Source of the DNA: Asaia sp003994335
GTDB lineage: Bacteria > Pseudomonadota > Alphaproteobacteria > Acetobacterales > Acetobacteraceae
Length of the DNA: 64,000 nt
NCBI RefSeq assembly: GCF_037151175.1
Contig: NZ_JBBCOR010000006.1
Coordinates: 1-64,000 of the forward strand
Reading direction: 5' to 3'
The first letter of the stretch is position 1. Every line of letters begins with the position of its first letter. Below are positions 43,347 through 51,706 of this stretch, in pieces. The notes under the pieces are model-generated. The model had not been told where the DNA came from. It did not search any database and saw nothing but the letters and a program-made list of their open reading frames with translations. The position numbers were made by a program, and so were the translations under genes.

Positions 43347-44354
43347 TCATACGGACAGGCAGATCCGGTGTGCGATATCGGTGGCGTTATCCGCATCCTG
43401 CATCAGGCCTAGAAGCTTGAGCTCATCCACATATTGCTCAACCTGGATGCGCAGCGGATGACCCGTCACGGGATGGCTTGCAATCTCGCGCTCCAGCATG
43501 CCGTTCGCGTCTTCGGGGGCGTCCTGATCCTTCCGCCAGAGCTGTGCGAGTTCGTCCCTATGGGCAGGAAAGTCATGCTGTGCGTCGCTGAGTGCGGCGG
43601 TCAGCGCAGCCGCGATCCCAGGATCCTGGGTCAGAGCCTTGGTCGCGATACCCAGCGTCAGATCGATTCGTTCGCGTTCCGCACCTGTCATGCTGTCGAG
43701 CATGTTCCAGCTGACGCCACGCGTTTGCTGCAGGATACGCCATCCCATCGGGTCGTGGACAGCGACAGCGTCGAGATCGCCTGCACGTAGCGCGTCCGCC
43801 ATATCATCGGCTGGAATTGCTACCCAGTGGACCGAGTCGGTCGGGTGCAGGCCGCGCCGCCTGAGTTGGATACTGACGAAGCGTCGATCAGCACCTTCGA
43901 GACTCACGACACCGATCTTCCGGCCCGCCAGATCGGCCACCTTGTGCAGATGCAGGTCGCGCCTTACCAGCAAGCGATAACTGCCCCCCCGAATTCCACA
44001 AGCGAGAAGGGCGGGAAGTTCGTCGGCATCGTCCTGATAGAGAACCGGCAGCCAGTCCAGCAGGGGGCTTAGGGCGGCATCGGCCCGACCATTTACCACG
44101 GCGTCGATGGCGCTGTTGCCTCCGCTCGTCTCGACGATATCCACGGTCAGGTCATAGCGCCCGAAGAGGCCCTGCTGGCAGAGCCAGAGCAGCGGATCAT
44201 AGTCGGGTTCAGGCCAGGCCAGCCGGATATGGCGCTTCTTTCCGTCTGTCGCGATCTGCTTGCGATGGTGAAAAACATGGCGCGATTGCAAGGCTGTAGC
44301 GAGAATGATGCCGCCTGCACCCATGAGGAGAAGACGACGGGAAGGCGCTGCCAT
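43347..44354 (-). CDS. NMT1/SsuA-like ABC substrate-binding protein
   Basis: A 335-residue periplasmic binding protein of the NMT1/THI5-like class (aliphatic sulfonate, nitrate, thiamine-precursor and related ligands). An N-terminal SRRLLLMGAGG resembles a twin-arginine signal. The mature part has IRLAWPEPDYDPLLWL and VVNGRADAALSPLLDWL. No permease or ATPase is adjacent, so it is an orphan here. Ligand unknown. Downstream it converges on rnhA; upstream lies tRNA-Asn on the opposite strand. Confidence 0.85.
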   Translation of the reverse strand: MAAPSRRLLLMGAGGIILATALQSRHVFHHRKQIATDGKKRHIRLAWPEPDYDPLLWLCQQGLFGRYDLTVDIVETSGGNSAIDAVVNGRADAALSPLLDWLPVLYQDDADELPALLACGIRGGSYRLLVRRDLHLHKVADLAGRKIGVVSLEGADRRFVSIQLRRRGLHPTDSVHWVAIPADDMADALRAGDLDAVAVHDPMGWRILQQTRGVSWNMLDSMTGAERERIDLTLGIATKALTQDPGIAAALTAALSDAQHDFPAHRDELAQLWRKDQDAPEDANGMLEREIASHPVTGHPLRIQVEQYVDELKLLGLMQDADNATDIAHRICLSV

Positions 44355-44437
44355 CAGAAGAAAAACTCCATATGCAAAAAAAATGACAAAGGGGGGTTTA
44401 CCCCAGGAAAAGCTTTCGCTAGATAGTGCCTCGCCGG

Positions 44438-44513
44438 TCCCGAATAGCTCAGTTGGTAGAGCAAGCGACTGTTAATCGCTGGGTCGTAGGTTCGAGTCCT
44501 ACTTCGGGAGCCA
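44438..44513 (+). tRNA. tRNA-Asn (anticodon GTT)
   Basis: A 76-nt cloverleaf: acceptor TCCCGAA/TTCGGGA, anticodon stem AGCGA/TCGCT with GTT at 44471-44473, TTCGAGT T-loop, discriminator G and encoded CCA. Confidence 0.98.
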
Positions 44514-44532
44514 GGCATTTTTCTCCTTCACA

Positions 44533-45795
44533 TCATGGCTCATCCGGTCTGATCGTATCGAGGCGATCCAGCGTCCACAGGCGCGGGAACATCCTGATCC
44601 AGAGCCCGGCCACGATCAGCGTGCCGATGCCGCCTGCGACAACCGCAGCCTCTGTGCCGATGGCCGTTGCAAGCATGCCGCTCTCGAATTCCCCCAGCTG
44701 ATTGCTCGACCCGATGAACAGCATGTTCACGGCCGAAACACGCCCGCGCATGCCGTCGGGCGTGGCGAGCTGGGTGAGCGCTCCGCGCACAACCACGCTC
44801 ACCACATCGGCCGCACCCAGCACTGCCAGGGAGAGCACAGACAGCGCCAGGGAGTGCGAAACGCCGAACACGATCGTTGCAATGCCGAAAATCCCGACCG
44901 AGGCAAACATGATCGGGCCTGCATGCGACTTCAGCGGATAACGTGCCAGAACGAGGGACCCCAGGAGCGCTCCTACGGCAGGAGAGGCCCTGAGAATTCC
45001 CAGACCGACAGGGCCGAGATGCAGGATATCACCGGCGTATACGGGAAGCATGGCCGTCGCCCCTCCGAGCAGCACCGCGAAGAGATCGAGTGAGATGGCC
45101 CCCAGCAGGTCACGACGCCGACGCAAAAACGCGATGCCGCCAAAAAGCGATTCGAGGCTCATGGGAGAGCGGTTGCCTGCGTAGGGCTTCAGCTTGAGCA
45201 GTGAGGTCGAAATGAGCGCGATGCTGAAGCCGCAGGCGCAGGTCAGGTAGCAGAAATCCGCGCCCAGGCCGTAAAGCAGGCCGCCAAGAGACGGCCCGAT
45301 GATGGAGGCTGTCTGAAACAACGATGCCGAAAGCGCCGCCGCTCGTGGAAACTGGGCGGGTGTGGCGATGGAGGGCAGGAAGGTCTGCTGGCAGGGGCCT
45401 TCAAACGAGCGCAGGGCACCAAAACACGCGACCAGCACATAAAGCGCCCAGGGGGCGAGCTGGCCCAACATTGTCGCAATGGCCATGACCACCGCCCCGA
45501 AGATCTCGATGGCCTGGCAGATCTGCACGATGCGCTTGCGATTATAGCGGTCGGCCACATGTCCCGAGATGAAAACCAGAGCCAACATGGGCAGAAATTG
45601 TGCGAGGCCAATCAGGCCGAGTGCGGTGACGCTGTGGGTGAGTGCGTAGGTCTGCCATGCTACGGCGACCGCCAGTACTTGAGCTGAAAGTGCGGAGAGC
45701 GTCCGTCCGGCGAGGAAGGGACGCAACCCGATGATGGCATTCAGCGCATCGGGTTGCGAGGCGGAAGAGGAGGGGGGAGATGAAGGCTCGGGCAT
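44533..45795 (-). CDS. MFS transporter, EntS-like exporter type
   Basis: A 420-residue, 12-helix MFS protein of the MFS_3 branch, resembling the enterobactin exporter EntS and macrolide pumps. Motifs include GHVADRYNRKRIV (the MFS A-motif), FEGPCQQTFLPSI and SLFQTASIIGPSLGG. The substrate cannot be inferred. I place the start at ATG 45795; the open frame runs to 45924 with low-complexity, Arg-rich codons that do not fit the family. 3' end is 19 bases from tRNA-Asn. Confidence 0.9.
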   Translation of the reverse strand: MPEPSSPPSSSASQPDALNAIIGLRPFLAGRTLSALSAQVLAVAVAWQTYALTHSVTALGLIGLAQFLPMLALVFISGHVADRYNRKRIVQICQAIEIFGAVVMAIATMLGQLAPWALYVLVACFGALRSFEGPCQQTFLPSIATPAQFPRAAALSASLFQTASIIGPSLGGLLYGLGADFCYLTCACGFSIALISTSLLKLKPYAGNRSPMSLESLFGGIAFLRRRRDLLGAISLDLFAVLLGGATAMLPVYAGDILHLGPVGLGILRASPAVGALLGSLVLARYPLKSHAGPIMFASVGIFGIATIVFGVSHSLALSVLSLAVLGAADVVSVVVRGALTQLATPDGMRGRVSAVNMLFIGSSNQLGEFESGMLATAIGTEAAVVAGGIGTLIVAGLWIRMFPRLWTLDRLDTIRPDEP

Positions 45796-46036
45796 CGTCT
45801 CTACTATAAGCAGAGCGCCTTCCCCTGCGCCACGGGCTGATCGGATAACAATGAGCAGGACGATACGCCCAAAGAGCGAAATCCCGCCCGCGTGTCGCCT
45901 CTGGTATGGGGCGGGATGAGTCACCCTTTCGGCGCGGCAAAAACAATGGACCTCCAGACCAAGGTTTCGCGGTCCGACTAGGCTTCAGCCGGTGGGATGA
46001 TTGCATTTCGTATGGCGCGCAGGCAGGGTCCGCGGG

Positions 46037-46390
46037 ATGAATGCAGATCCTGACCTGTCCACCGAATCGTCCGTGTCGCCGGGCGCGGTGGAGCCGACCC
46101 AGCCCGATATCCGCGTTGGAACGATCGCCTCAGCGCTTGAGGAGGGAGAGAAAACCTTCCTCTGGATCGATTTTGGGGCGCATCTGGGTGTCCGCCGGGC
46201 AACAATGACCCTGGCGAAACGCTATCATGCCCCCCAACTGGTTGGCAGGCAGGTTTGTGCTGTGGTTAATCCGCAGCTGAATAACACTACCGTGAATCAA
46301 GTGCTGGCCCTCGGTATGCCGGATCGCTCCGGTGATATGGTCCTGATCTGTCCGGACCATCGTGTGCCAGATGGAGGAAAACTGTTCTGA
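46037..46390 (+). CDS. CsaA-like tRNA-binding domain protein
   Basis: A 117-residue protein with the OB-fold tRNA-binding domain of CsaA and the MetRS/Arc1p C-terminal domain: DIRVGTIASALEE, LWIDFGAHLGVRRATM, GRQVCAVVNP and the C-terminal ICPDHRVPDGGKLF. CsaA is described as a secretion-related chaperone that also binds tRNA. This copy lacks the Pro/Ala-rich segment after the first strand and has a 25-residue N-terminal extension. ATG 46037 preferred. It overlaps the gpt start by one base. Confidence 0.85.
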   Translation: MNADPDLSTESSVSPGAVEPTQPDIRVGTIASALEEGEKTFLWIDFGAHLGVRRATMTLAKRYHAPQLVGRQVCAVVNPQLNNTTVNQVLALGMPDRSGDMVLICPDHRVPDGGKLF

Positions 46391-46872
46391 TGGCTACCAA
46401 TTACGCAACCGTCACCTGGGACCAGCTGCATCGCGACGCACGCACCCTCGCATCGGCCCTGATGGCGCGTGGCGCTTTCAAGGGAATTGTGGCTGTGACG
46501 CGTGGCGGGCTCATTCCCGCTGCCATCATCGCGCGCGAGCTCGATTGCCGTCTGGTCGAATCCATCTCGGTTATCTCCTACGCAGGCGAGAGCGCGCAGG
46601 ATCAGAAGGAACCTCGTGTGGTCAAGGCGCCGATCGCTGCGGGCGATGGCGAGGGCTTTCTGGTGATCGACGATCTGGTCGATTCCGGCGAAACGGCGAA
46701 GGTCGTGCGCGACGTGCTCCCCAAGGCGCATTTCGCGTGTCTTTATGCCAAGCCTAACGGCAAGCCGCATACGGACCAGTATGTGATGGAAGTGGCGCAG
46801 GATACCTGGGTTTTGTTCCCCTGGGATACGGCCCCGCTCTTCGTACCGCCGCTTGCACGTAACCTCGGATAA
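46390..46872 (+). CDS. gpt: xanthine phosphoribosyltransferase
   Basis: A 160-residue type-I phosphoribosyltransferase close to E. coli Gpt (XGPRT): WDQLHRDARTLASAL, VTRGGLIPAA, and the PRPP loop VIDDLVDSGETA. It salvages xanthine and guanine to XMP and GMP. The start overlaps the CsaA-like stop (TGATG), so the two are coupled, which is an odd pairing with no obvious functional logic. tRNA-Pro follows 65 bases later. Confidence 0.96.
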   Translation: MATNYATVTWDQLHRDARTLASALMARGAFKGIVAVTRGGLIPAAIIARELDCRLVESISVISYAGESAQDQKEPRVVKAPIAAGDGEGFLVIDDLVDSGETAKVVRDVLPKAHFACLYAKPNGKPHTDQYVMEVAQDTWVLFPWDTAPLFVPPLARNLG

Positions 46873-46904
46873 TTCTTCACTTTTTTTGTGGTGCTGCCCT
46901 TTCA

Positions 46905-46927
46905 CCCTGCCGCGAGTTGCGGTAGGG
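46905..46927 (+). terminator. hairpin between gpt and tRNA-Pro
   Basis: CCCTGCCGC (46905-46913) and GCGGTAGGG (46919-46927), 9-bp stem with one G-U pair and a 5-base loop, ending 10 bases before the tRNA. Could end the gpt transcript or form the 5' leader of the tRNA transcript. Confidence 0.4.
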
Positions 46928-46937
46928 TCCGCGCGTT

Positions 46938-47014
46938 CGGGGCGTGGCGCAGCCTGGTAGCGCGCTTGTTTTGGGTACAAGAGGCCCCCGGTTCGAGTCC
47001 GGGCGCCCCGACCA
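46938..47014 (+). tRNA. tRNA-Pro (anticodon TGG)
   Basis: A 77-nt cloverleaf: acceptor CGGGGCG/CGCCCCG, anticodon stem CTTGT/ACAAG with TGG at 46972-46974, T-loop GTTCGAGTC, encoded CCA. 21 bases before tRNA-Arg on the same strand. Confidence 0.98.
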
Positions 47015-47035
47015 CCACCAGGGGTCTCGCGATAC

Positions 47036-47112
47036 GCGCCCTTAGCTCAGTTGGATAGAGCAACAGCCTTCTAAGCTGTGGGTCGCTGGTTCGAATCCAG
47101 CAGGGCGCGCCA
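47036..47112 (+). tRNA. tRNA-Arg (anticodon TCT)
   Basis: A 77-nt cloverleaf: acceptor GCGCCCT/AGGGCGC, anticodon stem ACAGC/GCTGT with TCT at 47070-47072, T-loop GTTCGAATC, encoded CCA. tRNA-Arg genes are common phage integration sites and phage-like genes lie downstream; I found no second copy of its 3' end. Confidence 0.97.
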
Positions 47113-47859
47113 TTTCCGGAAATCATGACCTGCTTTTTCTCTCTTCCCCCTGTAATTTTTTGCACTTTTGATTCGATATCCCGGGCGATCGAGAGATCGC
47201 GTTCCCACGCGATCTACTTGGGCGGCGGGGAGGGCCTCGCATGCCGTGAACAGGCTGGTCGTTTGGTTTGGGCTGTCCGGTCGCGCGTGAGCGATAGGCT
47301 CATCGGCCACGGGTTCATCCTCTCTCCTGCATCTTCCGCATCTGCGGCCTCGATTCAGAGGAGTGATTTCGAGGCCCCGTCATCTCAAGCGGAGAGCGCG
47401 AGATTCAAAGGGCGGGAGACAAGCCCCCGTAGCGATTGACCCACGCCAGAACGGAGGGCGATCGATCAGCGCTGTCTTCATGTGTAAGCCAAGTGGCGTC
47501 GCCCGTTCCGCGGAGCAGAGGTGCGTGCTTCTTGCACATACAGGTAACAAATACTGATTATTTGTGTTATGGTTGCCATTATTCGGGAATGTCCCGTTTG
47601 ATACGCGGGTTTCTTCAGCAAGCCCTTCGGGCTAAAGCCCTTTTCCAAACATAACGAATTCCCTGCTCAGCAAGCCTGCGTGGCGCGCCTCAAACCGTCG
47701 CCCGCTGTCTCGCGCGTATCTTATGCCTCGATCTCCCCCTGCAGAGAAATTCCCCGGATAGGGGAGGCCGTTGCCGGGGCGTATGGCGGCGTGTCTCATT
47801 CACGCAGGCTCAGAGCGATCACGCACCCTGTGAAAGCACGGGTGCAAGGAGAACACTCC
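47113..47859. other. intergenic between tRNA-Arg and the phage-like genes
   Basis: About 750 bases without a gene I can support. It contains an 8-bp hairpin (AGATCGCG 47194-47201 with CGCGATCT 47208-47215), an AT-rich segment near 47540-47600 with an inverted repeat listed separately, and a small terminator-like hairpin (AGCCC 47621-47625, GGGCT 47629-47633, then a short T-run at 47641-47644). No integrase remnant is recognisable. Confidence 0.5.
47547..47565. promoter_or_regulatory. inverted repeat, operator-like
   Basis: ACAAATA (47547-47553), CTGAT, TATTTGT (47559-47565), within an AT-rich patch. A second, shifted symmetry (TAACA at 47545-47549, TGTTA at 47565-47569) overlaps it. Position upstream of the phage-like genes suggests a promoter/operator region. 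The ACAAAT half-site also occurs in the palindrome at 35080-35097. Confidence 0.35.
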
Positions 47860-48384
47860 ATGACATGGCGACCCAGCGCCAATATCCTCCGGCCCGTCTA
47901 CGGGACGTCAGGCGGCGCATGCCCGACAGCCAGGCCCTCCCTGCTTTGGCCACCGGCGTCCCTTGAGGGGGGAGGAGATTACAGCGTCGACTTCGACGGG
48001 TTACTGGCGCCAGGGGAGTATATACTCTCCTTTTTGTTCGATGCTGGGGCTGCAGCCGATCTGGGCTGGACGAACCTGTTCGGGACGATTGCCACAGCCT
48101 GGTTGCGATGGAAGGCGTCCGGGACGCGTATCGTGACTATTTGCGCGCTCACCAGCCACGGCAATACGCATCAGGTCGAGGTCGGGATCGTCATTTCCGC
48201 CCGCCCATCTCTGTTCCCTGTCTCTCTCCCCGAGGCACCTCAAACCCCCACACTGGTCCTGTCGAGCGATGCCATGGATCGCTGGTTGCAGACGCTTCCG
48301 ACCGAACCGCTCAGTGTGTCGGGAGGCTGGTACAATAACGCCGGTATCCCGACCCGCATCGGGGGAAATAAGGCGGGTAGGTGA
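47860..48384 (+). CDS. phage-like protein, possibly fiber-tail adaptor family
   Basis: A 174-residue protein. The central part, from DYSVDFDGLLAPGEYILSF through GTIATAWLRWKASGTRIVTICALTSHGNTHQVEVGIVI, has the pattern of phage fiber-tail adaptor proteins: an Ig-like strand arrangement with a Gly-Thr then Tyr/Val-rich strand. Recognition is by pattern only. AAGGAG lies 8 bases before the ATG; the open frame extends upstream, but without support. Near the C-terminus the sequence is Gly/Asn rich. The next phage-like gene is 319 bases downstream. Confidence 0.6.
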   Translation: MTWRPSANILRPVYGTSGGACPTARPSLLWPPASLEGGGDYSVDFDGLLAPGEYILSFLFDAGAAADLGWTNLFGTIATAWLRWKASGTRIVTICALTSHGNTHQVEVGIVISARPSLFPVSLPEAPQTPTLVLSSDAMDRWLQTLPTEPLSVSGGWYNNAGIPTRIGGNKAGR

Positions 48385-48703
48385 GGGGCGGGTTCGTGAG
48401 AAGCCTGGGTTGATAGGCCCATGGCCCAAGGACTTTGCGTCAAGTTTCAGGTGTAACCCTATCAGGCATGTCCGCCGGGCGAGACGGAAGGAAGGACGCA
48501 TGACGCGCTCTCCATCAGAGGCCAGACCGCATTCTTTAACCCCATGCCGGGGAGCAAGGCTTGCCGTCATCGACCCTTCTGCACTGAGCTCACGAGAGTG
48601 AGCGGCGCTCCGGCTTCAGCGTCGTGCCTGACCCGCAAGAACGACAAGCAAACGTTAGTTCAAAACCCAGGCCCTGTGCCCGGCTTTCTATTTTGGAGGC
48701 AAG
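48385..48703. other. gap inside the phage-like island
   Basis: About 320 bases between the tail-like and holin-like genes. No open frame with a credible ribosome site or motif; it may be what is left of deleted phage genes. Confidence 0.4.
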
Positions 48704-49009
48704 ATGAGCCCCCCTCTCGATTTCATCACTCGGGCTGAATTCGGTGAAAGGATGCGCACTGTGGATGCGGATCTCAAGACCGTGCAGCGCGATCTTATTC
48801 TCTTATCCGCACAGCATTCCGAAACGCGCCAGATGCTCAGCGAAATCCTCTCCGAGGTCAAAAGAACGGCAGAAGTTGCGTCCCAGAACACACAGGAAAC
48901 CAGAAATCTGCGGAGCATACGCTCCATGCTGATCGCGGGCGGATCAGGCATCGGCGGCGGTGTGGCAGTAGGCCTCTTCTCGCTTTGCCAGCATTATCTC
49001 TCACCATGA
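48704..49009 (+). CDS. holin-like small membrane protein
   Basis: A 101-residue protein: an N-terminal helical, charged segment with heptad pattern (about 10-70), then one hydrophobic segment (about 74-97: SMLIAGGSGIGGGVAVGLF) at the C-terminus. GGAGG lies 5 bases before the ATG. Its stop overlaps the endolysin start as ATGA. Size, single C-terminal membrane helix and coupling to a lysozyme gene fit a holin or holin-associated protein, but no family signature is seen. Confidence 0.65.
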   Translation: MSPPLDFITRAEFGERMRTVDADLKTVQRDLILLSAQHSETRQMLSEILSEVKRTAEVASQNTQETRNLRSIRSMLIAGGSGIGGGVAVGLFSLCQHYLSP

Positions 49010-49503
49010 GCGGTATCGATGTTGCGGTCGCGTTGATTGTGCGTCCTGATTTCGAAGGGCTGCGTCTGGAGCCCTATCTTTGCCCGGGCGGGTACTGGAC
49101 CATCGGGTATGGGGCACGGTTTCTTCCTGGTGGTCAGCCGGTGACGGCGAGAACGGGCCCCATCACAGCGGTTCAGGCTCGCCATATCCTCCGCCAAAAT
49201 CTCGAGACCTTGCTGGGGCAATTGCGCGCATTGGTATCGGTGCCTCTGACGTCCTTCCAACTGGGCGCGCTTCTTTCCTGGCAGTTCAATATAGGCACGC
49301 AGGCTGCGCGCTCTTCCACGCTGATCCGCCTGCTCAATCTGGGGAAATACGAGGAAGCGGCAGCACAATTTGCGGTCTGGAACAAGGCGACGGTCAAGGG
49401 GAACCTCGTCTCGCTGCCTGGCCTGACCAGGCGTCGGCGCGTGGAAGCCGATGTTTTCAGGGGACTTGTCGAGGCAGCCTTTGTCGACCCTCCTGCAACA
49501 TGA
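49006..49503 (+). CDS. phage endolysin, GH24 lysozyme
   Basis: A 165-residue GH24 muramidase (T4/lambda R21 type) that cleaves the glycan backbone of peptidoglycan. The catalytic triad pattern E-x8-C-x5-T is present: Glu17, Cys26 and Thr32 in FEGLRLEPYLCPGGYWTIGYG; Cys replaces the Asp20 of T4 lysozyme, as in many phage relatives. No signal-anchor, so release probably depends on a holin. ATG 49006 overlaps the holin-like stop. The catalytic core looks intact. Confidence 0.9.
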   Translation: MSGIDVAVALIVRPDFEGLRLEPYLCPGGYWTIGYGARFLPGGQPVTARTGPITAVQARHILRQNLETLLGQLRALVSVPLTSFQLGALLSWQFNIGTQAARSSTLIRLLNLGKYEEAAAQFAVWNKATVKGNLVSLPGLTRRRRVEADVFRGLVEAAFVDPPAT

Positions 49504-49771
49504 TTCGCCGGAGTGGGGCTTCACCGGCGGTGAGATGGCTTGAGTTCGCCGGGCGCCTTGCCAGCCTTTGTCTCGGGTGACGCCTGGTTCATGGTTGGGG
49601 ATTGAAAACTATTTCAAAGCACAACGCTTCAGCGCCTTTTCTTATGCCAGCATGTGGGTAAGCTCGCGGTTTATATGGGGTGCGCGAAGCGGTGAAGGCA
49701 GGACAGATTCCGGCTTGCGCTTCGACATTTCAGCAGTCGTCTCAGTAACTGGGTGCCGTACGGATTGAAGC

Positions 49772-51706
49772 ATGGTCGATGAGAGGACGAGCGCAGTGGG
49801 GCTGGCGGCCTATGACATCCTCGATACCCCGCCAGAGCGGGGGTTCGATGATCTCGTTTCGCTTGCGGCGCAGCTTTGCGATGTCCCGATCGCAGTCATA
49901 AGTCTGCTGGACCATGATCGTCAGTGGTTCAAGGCCCGCACCGGCATTCTGCTGGAGGGGACGAGCCGTGAGGAGGCGTTTTGTCGGCTTGTCGTCGAAT
50001 CTGACAAAGCGGTTGAGATTACCGATCTTGCGCTTGATCCGCGTACGGCCAGCAACCCCCTTGTCACCGGCGAACCGTGCCTGCGCTTTTATGCTGGAAC
50101 GCCGCTCAGGACACCTTATGGCACGCTTGGCGCGCTTGCTGTCGCCGATAACCAACCGCGAGGAGCAGGGTTGGGTCAGGCGCGGCGCGCGGCGCTCGAC
50201 AAGCTGGCCAAGCTCGCGGTCGACCTGCTCGAAAAGACACGCAGGACCCAGGCGCTGCTCGCTGCGCAAACGCGATGGCGCGGTCTTTTTCAGGGCATGG
50301 AGGAAGGTTTTTTCCTGGCTCGCGTCGTGCGCGATCATGCTGGGCAGGTAAGGGATTGGGAATATCACGAGGTCAATCCGGCCTGGGAACACCATGTCGG
50401 TATCCGCGCGATTGACGTGATCGGCAAGCGTTATGGTGAGTTGTTTCACCAGACCGAGGCCGACTGGCTCGGCCTGGCGTCACGGGCAGTGGCCGATAAC
50501 AAGGCCGTGCCGTTCCTGCAGCGCGTACAGGTCACAGGGCGCTGGTATTGCGGCAACTTCCATCCCGTCGGGCAGGACTTCTTCTCTGCCACATTCCGCG
50601 AGGTAACCGGGCAGATCTCGGCTGAGCGGCGTCAGACCGGGCTCGTTCGTCTGGGGGATGTGCTGCGTGACGAGCGTGATGTTGCGATCATGACCAGTCG
50701 GGCCATGGAGGTGATCGGTGAAGCCCTTTGCGCCGATCGCGCCACTTATGGCGAACTGGACCATGATATCGAGACGATCAACGTCGCCGAGGGCTGGTCG
50801 GTCGCAGGAATGCCCCCGATCAAGGGTATCTACCGCTTCGATGATTATGGCCATCTGCGCGAAACCCTGCTGGCGGGAAGGGCGCTGGTCATTGCCGATG
50901 TCATGGCCGACCCGCGCACGCGCGCTGAGAGCGCCGGATGGTTGGCGCTTAAGGCGCGCGGTGTCATCAATGTGCCCGTCAGGGAGGATGGACGCAACGT
51001 AGCGCTCATGCTGGTGCATTTCTCTCTGCCGCATGACTGGACCAGTGACGAGATTCACTGGCTCCATAATGCGGCAGACAGGCTGGAACTTGCCATTGCA
51101 CGCCGGCGCGCCGAGGAACTGCAGAACGTCATCAATGGCGAGATTGCCCACCGTCTGCGCAATACGCTTGCCATGGTTCAGGCGGTTGCGCGCATGACGT
51201 TGCGCGATGCCCTATCCAAGGAGGAGGCAAACCGTTTCTATGCGCGGCTCCAATCTCTCGGACGGGCCCATGATTTGCTGCATTGCGACGATCAGCGTGC
51301 GGCCATTCTGGGTGAATTGATCGCGAGTATCGTCGGGGATGCCGGGATGGGCGAACGATGCCGTCTTTCGGGGCCGGTCATCAGGCTCGGCTCACGCGCC
51401 GCCATGTCCACGGCCCTGCTCATTCATGAGATGACGACCAATGCGTGCAAGCATGGGGCGCTTTCGGCGGGGGACGGGACCGTCGAAATCGTCTGGGAGG
51501 TCGAAACGACGGAGACAGGCAACGAGCTTGTTCTGCTTTGGCGGGAGCGGAATGGCCCTCCGGCTTCCCCCCCGTTGCGGGGCGGATTTGGTTCGCGCCT
51601 GATATCCTTTGGTCTGATTGGAACGGGAGGCGTGTCTCTGCATTATGGTCCAGAAGGTCTGTCGGCAAGCTTCCGGGCCGACGCAGAAAAGATCAAGAGG
51701 ACGTAA
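49772..51706 (+). CDS. GAF-PAS-GAF sensor with HWE histidine kinase domain
   Basis: A 644-residue soluble sensor kinase. The N-terminal GAF domain (about 8-155) has the LAAYDILDTPPERGFDDLVSLAA start common in such sensors; a PAS-like domain covers about 165-280; a second GAF domain about 300-445. The HWE kinase part has the H-box GEIAHRLRNTLAMVQ (His near 456), the N-box IHEMTTNACKHG and LLWRERNGPP, where the canonical WTE is WRE. No transmembrane helix. Its stop overlaps the start of a single-domain response regulator. HWE kinases often feed the general stress response of alphaproteobacteria; that role here is inferred. Confidence 0.92.
   Translation: MVDERTSAVGLAAYDILDTPPERGFDDLVSLAAQLCDVPIAVISLLDHDRQWFKARTGILLEGTSREEAFCRLVVESDKAVEITDLALDPRTASNPLVTGEPCLRFYAGTPLRTPYGTLGALAVADNQPRGAGLGQARRAALDKLAKLAVDLLEKTRRTQALLAAQTRWRGLFQGMEEGFFLARVVRDHAGQVRDWEYHEVNPAWEHHVGIRAIDVIGKRYGELFHQTEADWLGLASRAVADNKAVPFLQRVQVTGRWYCGNFHPVGQDFFSATFREVTGQISAERRQTGLVRLGDVLRDERDVAIMTSRAMEVIGEALCADRATYGELDHDIETINVAEGWSVAGMPPIKGIYRFDDYGHLRETLLAGRALVIADVMADPRTRAESAGWLALKARGVINVPVREDGRNVALMLVHFSLPHDWTSDEIHWLHNAADRLELAIARRRAEELQNVINGEIAHRLRNTLAMVQAVARMTLRDALSKEEANRFYARLQSLGRAHDLLHCDDQRAAILGELIASIVGDAGMGERCRLSGPVIRLGSRAAMSTALLIHEMTTNACKHGALSAGDGTVEIVWEVETTETGNELVLLWRERNGPPASPPLRGGFGSRLISFGLIGTGGVSLHYGPEGLSASFRADAEKIKRT

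Larger units (their letters stand above)
47860..49503 (+). mobile_element. phage-derived lysis/tail island (remnant or domesticated)
   Basis: Three plus-strand genes of phage type (tail-adaptor-like, holin-like, GH24 endolysin) located downstream of two tRNA genes. There is no integrase, repressor, terminase or capsid gene in the window, so it is either a remnant or a lysis cassette kept for another use. Boundaries are those of the genes; no att repeats were found. Confidence 0.5.

Noticed and set aside
47036..49771. attachment-site duplication of the tRNA-Arg 3' end
   Set aside because: I looked for a second copy of the tRNA-Arg 3' end after the phage-like genes and found none.
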